Shown here: in pieces, positions 44,409 through 56,000 of the stretch
Layout: every line of letters starts with the position of its first letter
Numbering within the stretch: the first letter of the stretch is position 1
Origin: Rhabdophis nuchalis
Lineage: Eukaryota; Chordata; Lepidosauria; Squamata; Natricidae
Assembly: GCA_039707465.1 (NCBI GenBank)
Contig: CM077647.1
Location: forward strand, 117,802,610 to 117,866,609
Length of the DNA: 64,000 nucleotides
Reading direction: 5' to 3'
Notes under the pieces: generated by a model
Databases searched by the model: none
What the model was told of the DNA's origin: nothing
Seen by the model: only the letters and a program-made list of their open reading frames with translations
Translations under genes and position numbers: made by a program

Positions 44409-44866
44409 TTGGTTAAATGGCCAACCAATCTGTGTGTAGATCTACACCTGCACACATACACACAACCACCATATAACCCCCAACCTACCTACCTACTGTA
44501 ATTCTCCCTCTCTATCTATCCCCCTATCTACCTACCTACTGTATTTCTCCCTCTCTATCTATCCACTTACCTACCTACCTACCTACCTACCTACCTACCT
44601 ACCTACCTATTATATTTCTTCCTTTCTCCCTCTACTTTCCTACCTACCTAAAGTACTTCGCCCTCTCTATCTATCACCCTTTCTACCTACCTACCTACCT
44701 ACCTATTGTGTTTCTCCCTATCTATCTATCCACCTACCTACCTACCTACCTACCTACCTACCATATTTCTCCTTATCTATCCCTCTATCTATGTACCTAC
44801 CTACCTACTGTATTTCTCCCTCTCTATCTATTCCCCTATCTACCTACCTACTGTAATACAATAATA
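44409..44866. repeat. (CTAC)n-type array with conserved end, copy 3
   Basis: Starts with the conserved end (GGTTAAATGGCCAACCAATC, GTGTAGATCTACACCTGCAC), then about 370 bp of CTACCTACCTAC and TATTTCTCCCTCTCTATC repeats, ending TACTGTAATACAATAATACA at the CR1 tail. It is oriented opposite to the array at 45180-46030. Confidence 0.8.
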
Positions 44867-44867
44867 C

Positions 44868-45180
44868 AATAGCAGAGTTGGAAGGGACCTTGGAGGTCAT
44901 CTAGTCCAACTCCCTGCCTAGGCAGGAAGCCCTATACCATTTCAGACAAATGGCTATCCAACATCTTATTTTATTTATTTATTTATTTTATTAAATTTAT
45001 ACCCCGCCCTTCTCCTTGTTAGGACCCAGGGCGGCGCACAGGCATTATTAAATGCCTTCTTGAAGTCTTGCAGTGTTGGGGCATTCACAACTTCTGGAGG
45101 CAAGCTGTTTCACTGGTTAATTGTTCTAACTGTCAGGAAATTTATCCTCAGTTCTAAGTTGCTTCTCTCCTTGATTAATT
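44868..45180 (-). mobile_element. CR1 LINE 3' fragment with nested L2 tail
   Basis: Minus-strand CR1 3' end (GCAGAGTTGGAAGGGACCTT to GTTGCTTCTCTCCTTGATTA). It is interrupted at about 44968-45043 by a minus-strand L2 3' end (ACCCCGCCCTTCTCCTTG, then CCCAGGGCGGCGCACAGG). It sits between two oppositely oriented (GTAGG)n arrays. Confidence 0.8.
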
Positions 45181-46120
45181 AATAGAGAGAGGGGGGAAAT
45201 ACAGTAGATAGGTACAGGGATAGAGAGAGGGGGGAAATAGAGTAGGTTGGTAGGTACAGGGATAGAGAGAGGGAGAAATATGGTAGGTAGGTAGGTGAAT
45301 AGAGAGAGGGAGATATACAGTAGTTAGGTAGGTAGGTAGAGGGATAGAGAGAGGAAGAAATACAGTAGGTAGGTAGGTGGATAGGTAGGTAGAGGGATAG
45401 AGAGAGGGGGGAAATACGGTAGGTAGGTAAGTAGGTACAGGGATAGAGAGAGGGAGAAATACAGTAGGTAGGTAGGTAGGTTGGTAGGTACAGGGATAGA
45501 GAGAGGGAGAAATATGGTAGGTAGGTAGGTGGATAGAGAGAGGGAGATATACAGTAGTTAGGTAGGTAGGTAGAGGGATAGAGAGAGGAAGAAATACAGT
45601 AGGTAGGTAGGTAGGTGGGTAGGTAGGTAGAGGGATAAGAGAGGGGGGAAATACGGTAGGTAGGTAAATAGGTACAGGGATAGAGAGAGGGAGAAATACA
45701 GTAGCTAGGTAGGTAAGTAGAAGGATAGAGAGGGAGAGGGAGAAATACAGTAGATAAGTACAGGGATAGAGAGAAGAGTGAAATACAATAGGTACATAGG
45801 TAGGTACAGGGATAGAGAGGAGAAATACAGTAGGTAGGTAGGTGGATAGAGAGAGAGGGAGAAATACAGTAGGTAGGTAGGTAGGTAGAGGGATAGAGAG
45901 GGAGACATACAGTAGGTAGGTAGGTAGGTAGGTAGGTAGGTAGGTAGGTAGAGGGATAGAGAGAGTGGGGGAAAATATGGTAGGTAGGTAGGTAGAGGGA
46001 TAGAGGGAGAGTAAGAAATACAGTAGGTAGGTAGGTTGGGGGTTATATGGTGGTTGTGTTTATACAATTTGGTTGGCCATTTAACCAGACTGGGCCACAG
46101 CAACACGTGGCTGGTTACCG
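45181..46120. repeat. (GTAGG)n-type array with conserved end, copy 4
   Basis: About 850 bp of GTAGGTAGGTAG blocks alternating with GGGATAGAGAGAGGGAGAAA blocks, then GGTTGGGGGTTATATGGTGG, CCATTTAACCAGACTGGGCC and CAGCAACACGTGGC. A sub-block around 45240-45380 is repeated almost unchanged around 45485-45640, so the array also grew by a roughly 245-bp higher-order duplication. Confidence 0.85.
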
Positions 46121-47390
46121 CTAGTACTACTATAATTACTATTATATTATTGTTATAGTTACTAGCTTTTGTGTTAAAATTTATATTAACTTTTCATTGG
46201 CTTTGCTTTATATGTAATTATCATCCTGACATGTCACTGTCTTTTTAATTGAAATAAAATAAAATAAAATCACCCCAGGTACTCAGACAAGGACTTGCCA
46301 AGTTTCCCCAACAGTTGCCATCAAATTAAAACCTAGTATTTCCTGTCTGTAACCTTCCACTTCTATCTCAACTGAAATGGTGCCTCTCCTGATATCTCTC
46401 AGGCATCTACAGACGTGGTTCTTAGACATCTACTAGACACTTGCAACTTCCCAAAAACCTTTACTATGTAAATATTGTCTTTCCTTCCTTTTTTTAATAT
46501 GTTTTATTTATTATAGTTATAGTTGATAATCTCTCAAACATGTTTATTTTCTTCATCTACCACTTGAGAGTGTAAGAGTAGCAAGTAACTTTGTAAAAGT
46601 AAAAGTAACTTTGTGGTTCTGCTGTAAATACAATAATTTTCCCATAGCTGCAAAAATGTTTATCATACTATAAACCCAGATAGCAAGGCAAACACTGCTT
46701 TGCCATGTGACTTTCAATCAATAGCTCTATTTTTAAACGAAGAACAGCAATACCTCAGGAACAAATAAGGTTCGGTTTTGATTTCATTGGAGCTTTTGGT
46801 ACCATCAACCCTTCTATTATTCTGAACAGTCTATACAAATTGTATGCTGGAGGTGAGGCTTAAACTAGTCATATTATTGCTTGAATGACTAGTTTCTAAT
46901 AGTGGTAGTAGTAGAGTCCCATTAAGGATTTCCTTCTTTTTTTCATGTTAACTTTGATGTTTCAATCAATCTCTAGATGAGAGAGATACAGAAATACCAC
47001 AAAGGGTAGATGAACTTGAGTTTATTTCCCCCCCTCAATGAACATAAAGAATGATGTGGTTATGAATAGAATAATGATTAGTAAATTTGAAACTAAGCAT
47101 ACAAGAAGGGAATACTGGTGTGAATATGTGTTTAAAGTATTCATCCAGTTCTGAATGGGGTTTTCGGACAGCTTCCTAATCCAAGGTTGCCCCTAAAAAT
47201 TTGAGCAGTCTCTGTGACAAGAAATATTCTTCATCAGTTTTGACTGATAAGCTGGTTGTCACTTTTCCTGTTGACAATCTGTCTACCCTTCACCCTACTG
47301 TGGTCATCTTCCACAGTGCATTATTTACAAAGAGTCTTAAAATTTCAATCGCCCAAATAATGCTGCAAGATTTTTGAAAACCAATAAAAA
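46121..47390. other. Intergenic sequence, nothing recognised
   Basis: AT-rich, with an (AAAAT)n tail at 46250-46271. No ORF with homology and no named repeat. Confidence 0.4.
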
Positions 47391-47394
47391 TTTC

Positions 47395-47700
47395 CACACT
47401 ACTCCAATTAGCTTCACAGGATGTTTCTGGGCTCAACATCTAGAGCTCCTTTGATTTGGGACCAAGATTTTAGAAAGAGTTTATATTCTCACATCTCTCA
47501 ATTTGAACCATGAAAGCTTTTTTAAAAGCTGTTTTATTTTATTTTATTTTATTTTATTTTATTTTATTTTATTTTATTGCTCCTGACAAGTGAAGTGAGG
47601 AAAGTTGAATGTTTTACTTGCAAGGAGAACAGTCTTATACAGCTAATTTTGTTATTTTGCCATCTAGTGAATAATGTTTTATTCCTCAATCTTTTAAATA
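47395..47700. repeat. Duplicated segment, copy A
   Basis: Matches 52150-52435 in the same orientation over about 300 bp (for example AGAAAGAGTTTATATTCTCA, TGCTCCTGACAAGTGAAGTG, AGGAGAACAGTCTTATACAG). Copy A contains an (ATTTT)n run at 47528-47578 that copy B lacks. It is either a local duplication or an unnamed dispersed repeat. Confidence 0.75.
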
Positions 47701-47721
47701 TATGATGATATAAGGTTTCCT

Positions 47722-47790
47722 GCTACAGCAGGGGGTTGGACTACATGATCTCTGAGATCCCTTCCAGTCCTGGATTGTTGTGCTGTTTCA
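47722..47790 (+). mobile_element. CR1 3' end fragment
   Basis: GGGGGTTGGACTACATGATC, then GAGATCCCTTCCAGTCCTG, the terminal CR1 phrase, followed by decayed sequence and a TCC/CTCC-rich low-complexity tract to about 47950. Confidence 0.7.
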
Positions 47791-47979
47791 AAGCATCCTC
47801 TGAAGCTGTGTCTATTGCCAGATTTGTGGTCCTTTTTTCCACTCCTTTTTCTCTCTCTGTGTCCTCCTCCCTCCCTCTATCCATCCATCCATATGTTATT
47901 CATTTTCCCTTCACTTTTTCTTCCTCCCTCCCTCCCTAACTCCCTCCCTCTATTGATTAGCTTAGCCTGAGCAAGGATA

Positions 47980-47994
47980 GCTAGCCCCAATTTC
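47980..47994. repeat. Left target-site duplication of L1-derived insertion
   Basis: GCTAGCCCCAATTTC, 15 bp, identical to 51746-51760. It is followed by a T-run, the complement of a poly(A) tail. Confidence 0.85.
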
Positions 47995-48924
47995 TTTTTT
48001 GGGGGGTAATTTTTTATTTATTTTGAACAAACACAGATAAAACAAACATATCTGAAAAAACATCAGAAGCCATCTTCCATTACAAATTATAAATTATAAA
48101 AAATGTGTCAGTTAATCACAAAGTTCTATGCATTTCTTCCATAGTCATTACTTGTTTTCCATATCAATTATTACAATTATTGTATCTCAACCTTAATTAA
48201 ATTGATTGTTTTTACATCCTTTTGTATATAAAGTAAAAATATACAATGGCATTATATTAATATGTCAGACAAAGAAAAGAAAAAAATAAAAATAAAAAGG
48301 AAAAGTCACCACTCTAGATTGTATCCTTTAGAAAGCATGCTGACCGGCCTCACATAACTTCTGTGCATCTCTAAAATGGTTATTATTCATAGATAATCTC
48401 ATTTTATAAATTTTAAATCAAAAATTCATCATATACCTTCATATCAGTACACCACAATTCTCATCTAATATTCCAAATTTAGTCTATCTTCTTCAAACAT
48501 ATCTTTAAAATACGACCACCTAATGGCATCCATTGTCTATTCCCAACAAACATACATATATACATACAATAATATTCTAAAATTATCTTAGTTATTAATC
48601 ATCAAAATATAGCAATTTTCATTATCAGCCAATATCAACTATAATTCTTCTGTTACTCTTAATACAATTCATAATTTCTATGCTAGTGATTCTTCAGTAG
48701 TATCTAATACAGTCTTAAATTTGTTTATATCTAATCTCATAGATTTTTACAAACATATAAATACATAGATATATGTATATAATATCTACGAAAGCATATA
48801 TAATATAATATATATTATTAAACTATAACATTATTATTAATTACTCTTATTGTAAATAACTATTGATTAGCTAACAAGCCTTCAATGATATTCTAAACAC
48901 ACTCTAGCTAGTTATTAATCATCA

Positions 48925-50400
48925 GGACAGTTCCCCCAGCACCTGGAGGAAACTGCCTGTCTAGACTCGCGCCAGTCTGGTTTCTGACCCGGGTACAGCA
49001 CTGAGACGGCATTACTCGTGTTGGTAGATGATCTCTGGAGGGCCCGGGATAGAGGTTGTTCCTCTATCCTGGTCCTGTTAGATCTCTCAGCAGCTTTTGA
49101 TACCATCGACCATGGTATCCTATTGCACCGGCTGGGGGTTGGGGTTGGGAGGCACCGTATTACGGTGGTTCTCCTCCTTCCTCTCCGACCAGTCGCAATT
49201 TGTGTTGGCAGGAGGGCAGAGGACGACCTCAAGGCCCCTTACGTGTGGGGTACTGCAGGGGTTGGTCCTCTCGCCCCTCCTGTTCAACATTTATATGAAG
49301 CCGCTGGGTGAGATCATCCGTGGTTATGGGGTAGAGTTCCATCTGTACGCTGATGACACCCAGCTGTACATCTGTACCCCTAACCACCCCAATGATGCCG
49401 CTGAAGTGGTGTCCCGGGGTTTGGAAGCTGTGCGAGCCTGGATGGGGAGGAACGGGCTCTGACTCAACCCGTCCAAGACCGAGTGGCTGTGGTTTCTGGT
49501 GCCACAACATAGGCAGTTGGTTCCATCTCTGGCTATCGGGGGCGAAACATTGGCTCATGCAGAAAGGGCACACAACTTGGGTGTCCTCCTGGACTCTCGG
49601 CTGTCCTTGGATGACCATGTGACGGCCGTAGTCAGGGGGGCCTTCTATCAGGTATACCTGATATGCCAGTTGCGCCCCTTTCTGGATCGTGGCACCTTAC
49701 GCACAGTCACTCAAGCTCTCGTCACCTCCCGCCTGGACTACTGCAATGCTCTCTACACGGGGCTCCCCTTGAGGTGCACCCGGAGACTTAAGTTAGTGCA
49801 GAATGCAGCTGGACGGGGGATTTTGGGAGTCTCTAGACACTCCCATATAACACCTCTCCTGCGCAAGGTGTACTGGCTGCCTGTGGCCTTCCGGATGCAT
49901 TTCAAGGTCCTAGTGAACATCTTTAAAGTGCTCCATGACATAGGACCTGGCTACTTGCAGGACCGCCTCCTGCCACATACCTCCACTCAACCTGTCCACT
50001 CCCACAGTGTGGGCCTCCTTAGGGTGCCGTCTGCCGGATAATGCCGGTTGGCGACTCCCAGGAGAAGAGCCTTCTCTGTGGCAGGTCCAGCCCTCTGGAA
50101 TGACTTGCCACCCGACCTCCGCACAATCACGGACCTTCGCCTCTTCCGTCGAACACTAAAAACATACCTCTTCCACACGGCCGGCCTGACATAGCTGTTT
50201 ATATTATTGAATTTTAGCTGGGTTTTAAATTAAGTTTTAACACGGGCCAAATTTATTTAATCCAATTTTAAATTTATTTGATTGTTTTTATATTTATATT
50301 TTATTTTCTTATTCCTGTGCACTGCCCTGAGTCCCACTTGGGAGAGAGGGCAGTATAAAAGTACAATAAAATAAAAATAAAAAATAAAAAAATAAAAAAA
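48925..50400 (+). mobile_element. L2-like LINE, 5'-truncated, nested in L1-derived element
   Basis: A plus-strand ORF2 remnant with [20 protein letters not shown] sequence, [41 protein letters not shown] and the HLYEAAG and FKVLHDIGPGYL-type C-terminal blocks. It ends with CCTGTGCACTGCCCTGAGTC and an AATAAAAT-rich tail. It is broken by frameshifts near 49100-49260 and a TGA at about 49460. Confidence 0.85.
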
Positions 50401-50424
50401 ATCAAAGGATAACAGCTTTCCTTA

Positions 50425-50745
50425 TCAGCCAGTGTCCTTCCAGTAATGAGTTGGATTTATCTCTTTTGCCATTTGTGGCCCCCATCTCTTTTTATTCTTC
50501 TTTCCAGATTTTTTATAAACTTTTTTTCGCACTTTATTGTCCAATATAACTCTCCAATAATACTGCTGTGCAGTTCCTATCTCTACACGTTGTTTGTTTT
50601 TAAGTGTCAGACATATTTCTGGAGAGGTTTCTCCTCTTTCATCCATCTTCAAATCTCCCCCCCCCTCTTTTCCTTGATAACCAAACTGAGGCCCAAATTC
50701 CTCAAATTTTCTTTTAAGTATTTCCTTCTCTATATTTTCTCCCAC
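50425..50745 (-). CDS. L1 ORF1-like fragment
   Basis: 107 codons, lysine-rich, with MDERGETSPEICLTLKNKQR and AQQYYWRVILDNKVRKKVYK. It ends near the nested L2, and the ORF upstream is broken. The composition fits an ORF1 RNA-binding protein region, but no domain can be assigned with confidence. Confidence 0.35.
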   Translation of the reverse strand: MGENIEKEILKRKFEEFGPQFGYQGKEGGGDLKMDERGETSPEICLTLKNKQRVEIGTAQQYYWRVILDNKVRKKVYKKSGKKNKKRWGPQMAKEINPTHYWKDTG

Positions 50746-51745
50746 ATTTAATCAATTGGTATCTTTATCTTTATTTTCGACTAAAATGAGTATCTCTTTA
50801 TCTTCCTGCTTTTCTTCTTTCTCTTTAATTTCTGGAATCTCCACTTGGCCATAGTTTGATGTAACAGACAAAAGTTTATCTAGTTATTTATTCTTCTAGT
50901 ATTTTGTTTCAGTAGGTTTAAAATTTCAGCCAAAGCATTCTGATTTTCTGAAGTATTCTCTTCAAAGTGTAAAACCATATTGACAAATCACTACCACCTA
51001 TTTTATTTTGGTGTTTTCAGTTATCAAAAGGTAGTTGCTGTGACCTTGACATTCATAAGAACCAACCAGTGACCTCCAGTGGCAACAAATTTTCACTTTT
51101 TAATACGTCTTTGTTGTTAAGAAAGAAAAAAATAGAAAGTATAATTCTTGTTTAGTTTTAAGAATACGCAATAAATTTTCAAAATTAATTAAAGAAATAA
51201 TCCCAGATTCAAAATTTTAAGTAGCAAGAAATCAAAAGAGAAGAAACCAGAAATAATCCAATCACTTCCAAATGAAAAAAGTAATCTTGCTCTGGCGTTT
51301 CAATTCTCTGTTTCAGAAAAATATATATAAAAAAGAAACCTCTCAGTTCAAAGCATATTAAATTAATTCCACCGCTTACTTCATAATGAAAGGCTTTAGT
51401 TACTAAAAAAAAAGAATTTATTTGAACAAAATGTTTCAAAAAAAAAGTTAGAATATCTTCCCGGTCAGTACTTTTGCTTTCAGCTTCCTTCCTTCCTTCG
51501 GAGCTTGCTGACGCCTATGTCCCCCGGGATATGTGTGCCTTTTACCGCCTTGCAGAAGCTCTTCCCTTGGGTCAAACAGGGGTTTTGCAATACCCCTGTG
51601 ACCAGCAAGGCTTTGTCTCCCTCGTCACCGTCCCTCCAGGACGGTTTAGGTTACCTACGGACCGAGGGGCGGCAAAAGTTCAATGCAGGTCTCAGAGCGC
51701 TAAGAACCTGCGTTGTGTCGGCGCAGCACAACTCCGCCCTCCTCT

Positions 51746-51760
51746 GCTAGCCCCAATTTC
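51746..51760. repeat. Right target-site duplication of L1-derived insertion
   Basis: GCTAGCCCCAATTTC, the partner of 47980-47994. Confidence 0.85.
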
Positions 51761-51782
51761 AATAAGGTCTCAACTCCATACC

Positions 51783-51910
51783 AGAGGTCTTCAAACTTGG
51801 GAACTTTAAGATTTGTGGACTTCAACTTCCAGAATTCTCCAGTCAGCAGTGTTGAATTCTAGGAGTTGAAATCCACAAGTCTTAAAGTTTCCAAGTTAGA
51901 AGACCTCTCT
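51783..51910. mobile_element. Foldback MITE (GGAGTTGAAGTC family), copy 2
   Basis: A 128-bp imperfect palindrome with AGAGGTCTTCAAACTTGG on the left and CCAAGTTAGAAGACCTCT on the right, with internal GACTTCAACTTCC and GGAGTTGAAATCC arms. Confidence 0.75.
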
Positions 51911-51964
51911 GCTCCATGCACTTGGGGATTCCCAAACAGTAAGGATTTCTTTCTTTCTTTGTCT

Positions 51965-52140
51965 CTTGAAGACCCTCCCCCCTCTATTTTGGGCGTAGTA
52001 GGCCTACCTGAAGCCTGCTGGGAGCCAAAATGGGTGCACACAAACGCACCGCCTCCCCCTGCCCTATTTTGGGCTCAGCAGGCCACCTTAAAGCCTGCTG
52101 GAAGCCAAATTCCCCCCTCCCCTTGCTATTTTGGGCATGG
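51965..52140. repeat. Short tandem duplication (two and a half 70-bp units)
   Basis: CTATTTTGGGCGTAGTAGGC with AAGCCTGCTGGGAGCCAAA, then CTATTTTGGGCTCAGCAGGC with AAGCCTGCTGGAAGCCAAA, then a partial CTATTTTGGGCATGGG. Confidence 0.75.
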
Positions 52141-52149
52141 GAAATTTTC

Positions 52150-52435
52150 CATGCTATTCCAATTACTTATTAGCTGCACAGGATGTTTTTGGGCTCAACA
52201 TCTCCTTTAACTTGGGACAAAGTCCCAAGAGTTTAGAAAGAGTTTATATTCTCACATCTCTTAAATTGAACCATAAAAGCTTTTTCAAAAGCTGTTTTAA
52301 TTTTTTGCTCCTGACAAGTGAAGTGAGGAAAATTGAATTTATTACTTGCAAGGAGAACAGTCTTATACAGCTAATTTTGTTTTTTGCCATCAAGTGAATA
52401 TTGTTTTATTTCTCAGTCTTTTTAATATCTATTAC
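52150..52435. repeat. Duplicated segment, copy B
   Basis: Partner of 47395-47700 in the same orientation; about nine bases in ten match by eye. Confidence 0.75.
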
Positions 52436-52510
52436 ATTTTCATTTTGTATTGTAAGTGTTGTGGATTCTTACTCACACTGTGAGTCTTATTTTACTCCCT
52501 GCTATTATTT

Positions 52511-52524
52511 GTGTGTGTGCGCGC

Positions 52525-52583
<59 letters not shown>

Positions 52584-52585
52584 TT
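52511..52585. repeat. (TG)n-(AG)n compound microsatellite
   Basis: About 48 bp of TG/CG repeats followed by about 25 bp of AG. Confidence 0.95.
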
Positions 52586-52991
52586 ACAGTTTATAGTCAT
52601 AATTTTAGTTACAGATATAAAAAGAACTGATACTTATTCTTCATTTGGAAACCTAGAAACATTATTGAACATTTTATAGAGAAGCAATAAATAAACGAAT
52701 ACATACATACGAGTAATCCTTCTGCTGCAGAAATGTCATGTGAATAATCTACACATTTGTAACACATCATTCTGGCATCAGGAAACCTATATAGATTTTA
52801 TCAATGGCACCCAGCAGGGCCATGAGGAATAAGGCCCTTAGCCCAACCCATTTCCAGTTGCTCCAGATGGGAGAATAGCTATTCTGAAATGTTTTAAAGC
52901 TTTGGGATAAGGATAACAATAAACAGATGTATGGAGAAATGTATTTAATAGTAAAATATATAGCAACAAGCAGTATTTTATATAAGTAGGA

Positions 52992-53040
52992 TTAGTCTTC
53001 TTCATCTTCGTCTTCGTCTTCGTCTCCTCCTTCTGAACTT
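52992..53040 (-). CDS. LRRC37-like terminal exon
   Basis: Acceptor CTACAG. It encodes SSEGGDEDEDEDEED then TAA at 52994-52992. The polyacidic C-terminus comes from a short GAC/GAA repeat. No canonical poly(A) signal was found close downstream. Confidence 0.65.
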
Positions 53041-56000
53041 CTGTAGATATAAAAGGAATAAAAGAACAAATTACGATGCGGTTATAAAACTACATATTTT
53101 TCTAATCAGTCTCTTCAACTTTTGTCAAGCTATTATTATTATAATTGATCCAGTACCCTTATTCTCAGGTGCTTCTAAGGAAATATCCATATATTGAGGT
53201 GCCATTAGGCGAGTCCTAAGGCGAGCAGGAGGTTTCTGACTATTCTTCAAGTATAGGATCCAGTATAGGAGTAAATATAGGATCCAATTTAAATACAAAA
53301 GCAAAACTGAAAAAGCCTCCAATATGTTAGAATCAAATAAATAGAAAAAATGATTAGAAATTACATTCACATGTATGCAACAGAAACATACAATGAATAG
53401 ACACCGAAAAGAGCATCTCCTCCCTTTCGTAATAGGGGTTTTGTACTCCAGAACGGGAAAAGGTAAAAAGTTGTTGCTCTTTTCTAATTTTGCTCCTTCC
53501 TTTTCCTATTTCCTTCTAGAACATTTTCTTTCTACTGTTGAACAGTGAAATAAAACGATGAGATTTATGAGATGTTTTACACATTAAATATCCCACAATG
53601 CATTCTAAATCACTTCAAAAATTCTTAAAGAGAAATCCTCCTGACTTGCCCACTGAAGCTACTTACGCTTTTGTGGAACCAGCTTCGGTTTCTCCTCCTT
53701 CTTCTGAAGCCCTGGTTAAAAGAAAAATTAAAAGCAGAATTTAAGTATTGTTCCGGCTACAGTTGAATATTTTATCTTCACCTGTCAGCTTGCTGACAAC
53801 TATAAAGATCCCGCTTCTTCTTTATGCCGATGATGCGGTCCTCATCTCACTGTCCAGACCAGGTCTGAAAAGACTACTTACTGCATTTGGGTCTTACTGT
53901 GTCGAAAACCACGTCCATCAACTATGATAAATTGAAAGTGTTAGTGTTCACTATAGCCCGGAAATTGTATAACTGGGATATCAGTGGTAATGCTGTTAAA
54001 CAGGTCTTCCACTTCAAGTATCTAGGCATTCAATTCCAGAACACCGGTGTCTGGACCAGACATCAAACCCAGGTGCTGAATTCGGCCTCGTCTAGTCACC
54101 AGCAGATTTTAAGATTCTTCTATATTCAGGGTGGTCAGTCCATTCCTTCTGCCCTACGTATCTATAAAGCCAAAGCACTGGCCCAAACCCTTTACGGTAT
54201 TCCCATATGGATACGGGGCTTCAAGGACTATATTGAAAGAACCCAGGCTGCCTTTCTTAGAAAACTTTTGGGCCTTCCTTCCTGTGTTGGCTTTGCTTCG
54301 ATGTACCTGGAACTGGGCATTCGATCGGTTGAGTGTATGGTGTGGATTAATATCTTTAAATGGTGGTTTCGGGTGCTTTTTTTGGCAGCCCCTGGTAACT
54401 ACCTCTCCCGAGTGCTTGCGGACTCTCATATCTCTTGCTGGGGAAAAGAGCTGCTGAAGAAGCTACACCTGCTAGGCTTCACGGGGGATGATTTGGGAAA
54501 CTATGGCCTTAAGGACGCCCAATTTAGAGTAGTCCAACGACTCGTGGGCATTGATCTACAATATTTACGAGCCAGAGCCAATAAAACTTGCTCCCCCCTA
54601 ACCTTCAATCAATTCAAGAATTACGGACTGAGGATGGCTTCCTATTTCTATACTTTAACCATCCCTAAGTATAGAAGAGCTTTCTCCCTAGCTCGCTTTA
54701 ATGTCTTGCCCTCAGCACTTTTGGATGGTCGCTTCAAGAGGCTCCCGATTAACGAGCGGCTATGCCCTTGCGACAGAGCCGAGGTTGAAACTGCGGAGCA
54801 TGTCCTTCTATCTTGCCCCATGTATAACGCAGACAGATCTAAGTTACTGTCTCTCTTTGAAACCATCCCTTCTAGACTCAATGGTTGTAACTTGATGGCC
54901 CACTGCCTAGGAGATGGCTCTCCATATATCACTTTTCAGGTCTCAAAATTCTTCTTAAGAGCTGTAACCATTAGGGGAGAACGCTGTAACCTTCCTTAGT
55001 TAAGCTATTGGCGATCCATTGTTATGATTATTATGATTATTATGATTATTATGATTATTATGATTATTATGATTATTATGATTATTATGATTATTGTTAT
55101 TGTTATTAACATTTCTTCCTGTAGTACTTGTGTTTTGGTCTGTGACTGTAAATAAGAAGTATATATTTATATACCTGTCAGCTTGCCCTCCTCATGTATC
55201 TATTTATTCGATTTAATTGCCACCCATCTTCTTCCTAAGCAACCCTGTGAGGCTTACAGCTTAAAAGATAAATATTTCTAAGGTTATAAAAATGACTATA
55301 ATCAAAGACAAAGTTAATAAATGAAAGATAACTGAAAGATAAAAGATGGGAAAGGAGGGAGCAGGATGCTCAGTGGGGATTGCCTCTTAATTCACCAGCC
55401 ACCTCCAGTGTGATGCTGGTTGGGGCCCTTAAGCCATCTGGCAGGGTCACGTTTTCAGTTCTAACCTTATGGAAGGTCAGAAGGATGGGAGACGATCTCA
55501 CCTCAAGGGTAAGTTGTTCCGATGGGCAGGAGCCCCAGCAGAGAAGGTCCTTCTCCTGGACTGACGGAGCCTCCTCTGCTGACGTGCGTGGAGTGGGCCT
55601 GCCTTAATGGGGCAAAACTGTTCCTCAAATAGCCTGGACCTATGCCATGCAGGGCTTTAAGGGCAATAACCAACTCTTTGAATTGCACCCAGAAGCAAGC
55701 CAGCAGTCAGGTAAGCTCTTAGAGTAGTGATGTAACATGGGCCACTCTAGGAGCCTCAAGAACTGCCTGTGTTGCAGCAGTTCTCTGTATCAGTTATTGC
55801 TTGTATGTAAGCTTGCTTTTTGTATGGGTTCCTCATGCACTAGAGCTACCATTTTAGTCCTTTCCTTCCAAATACTGCTGCTTTTGACTTGCTTTTCTTT
55901 GTCTCTCCAAATACAGTCATGAGGATTTTATTTTATTTTATTAATAGGAAGGTTCTCTTTCATCTGGCATTGTGGTCTCTTCTGTTGGACCTAGAGGGCA

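Larger units (their letters stand above)
47995..51745 (-). mobile_element. L1-derived retrotransposon without recognisable ORF2, nested L2
   Basis: A minus-strand insertion bounded by perfect 15-bp direct repeats, with a T-run at the left edge (poly(A) tail) and a GC-rich, CpG-containing leader at the right edge (51470-51745). An L1 ORF1-like basic ORF lies at 50745-50425. The left 900 bp is AT-rich 3' sequence. After removing the nested L2 (48925-50400) only about 2.3 kb remains, too short for ORF2, which recalls half-L1 (HAL1-like) elements or an internally deleted L1. The family name is inferred from layout. Confidence 0.6.
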
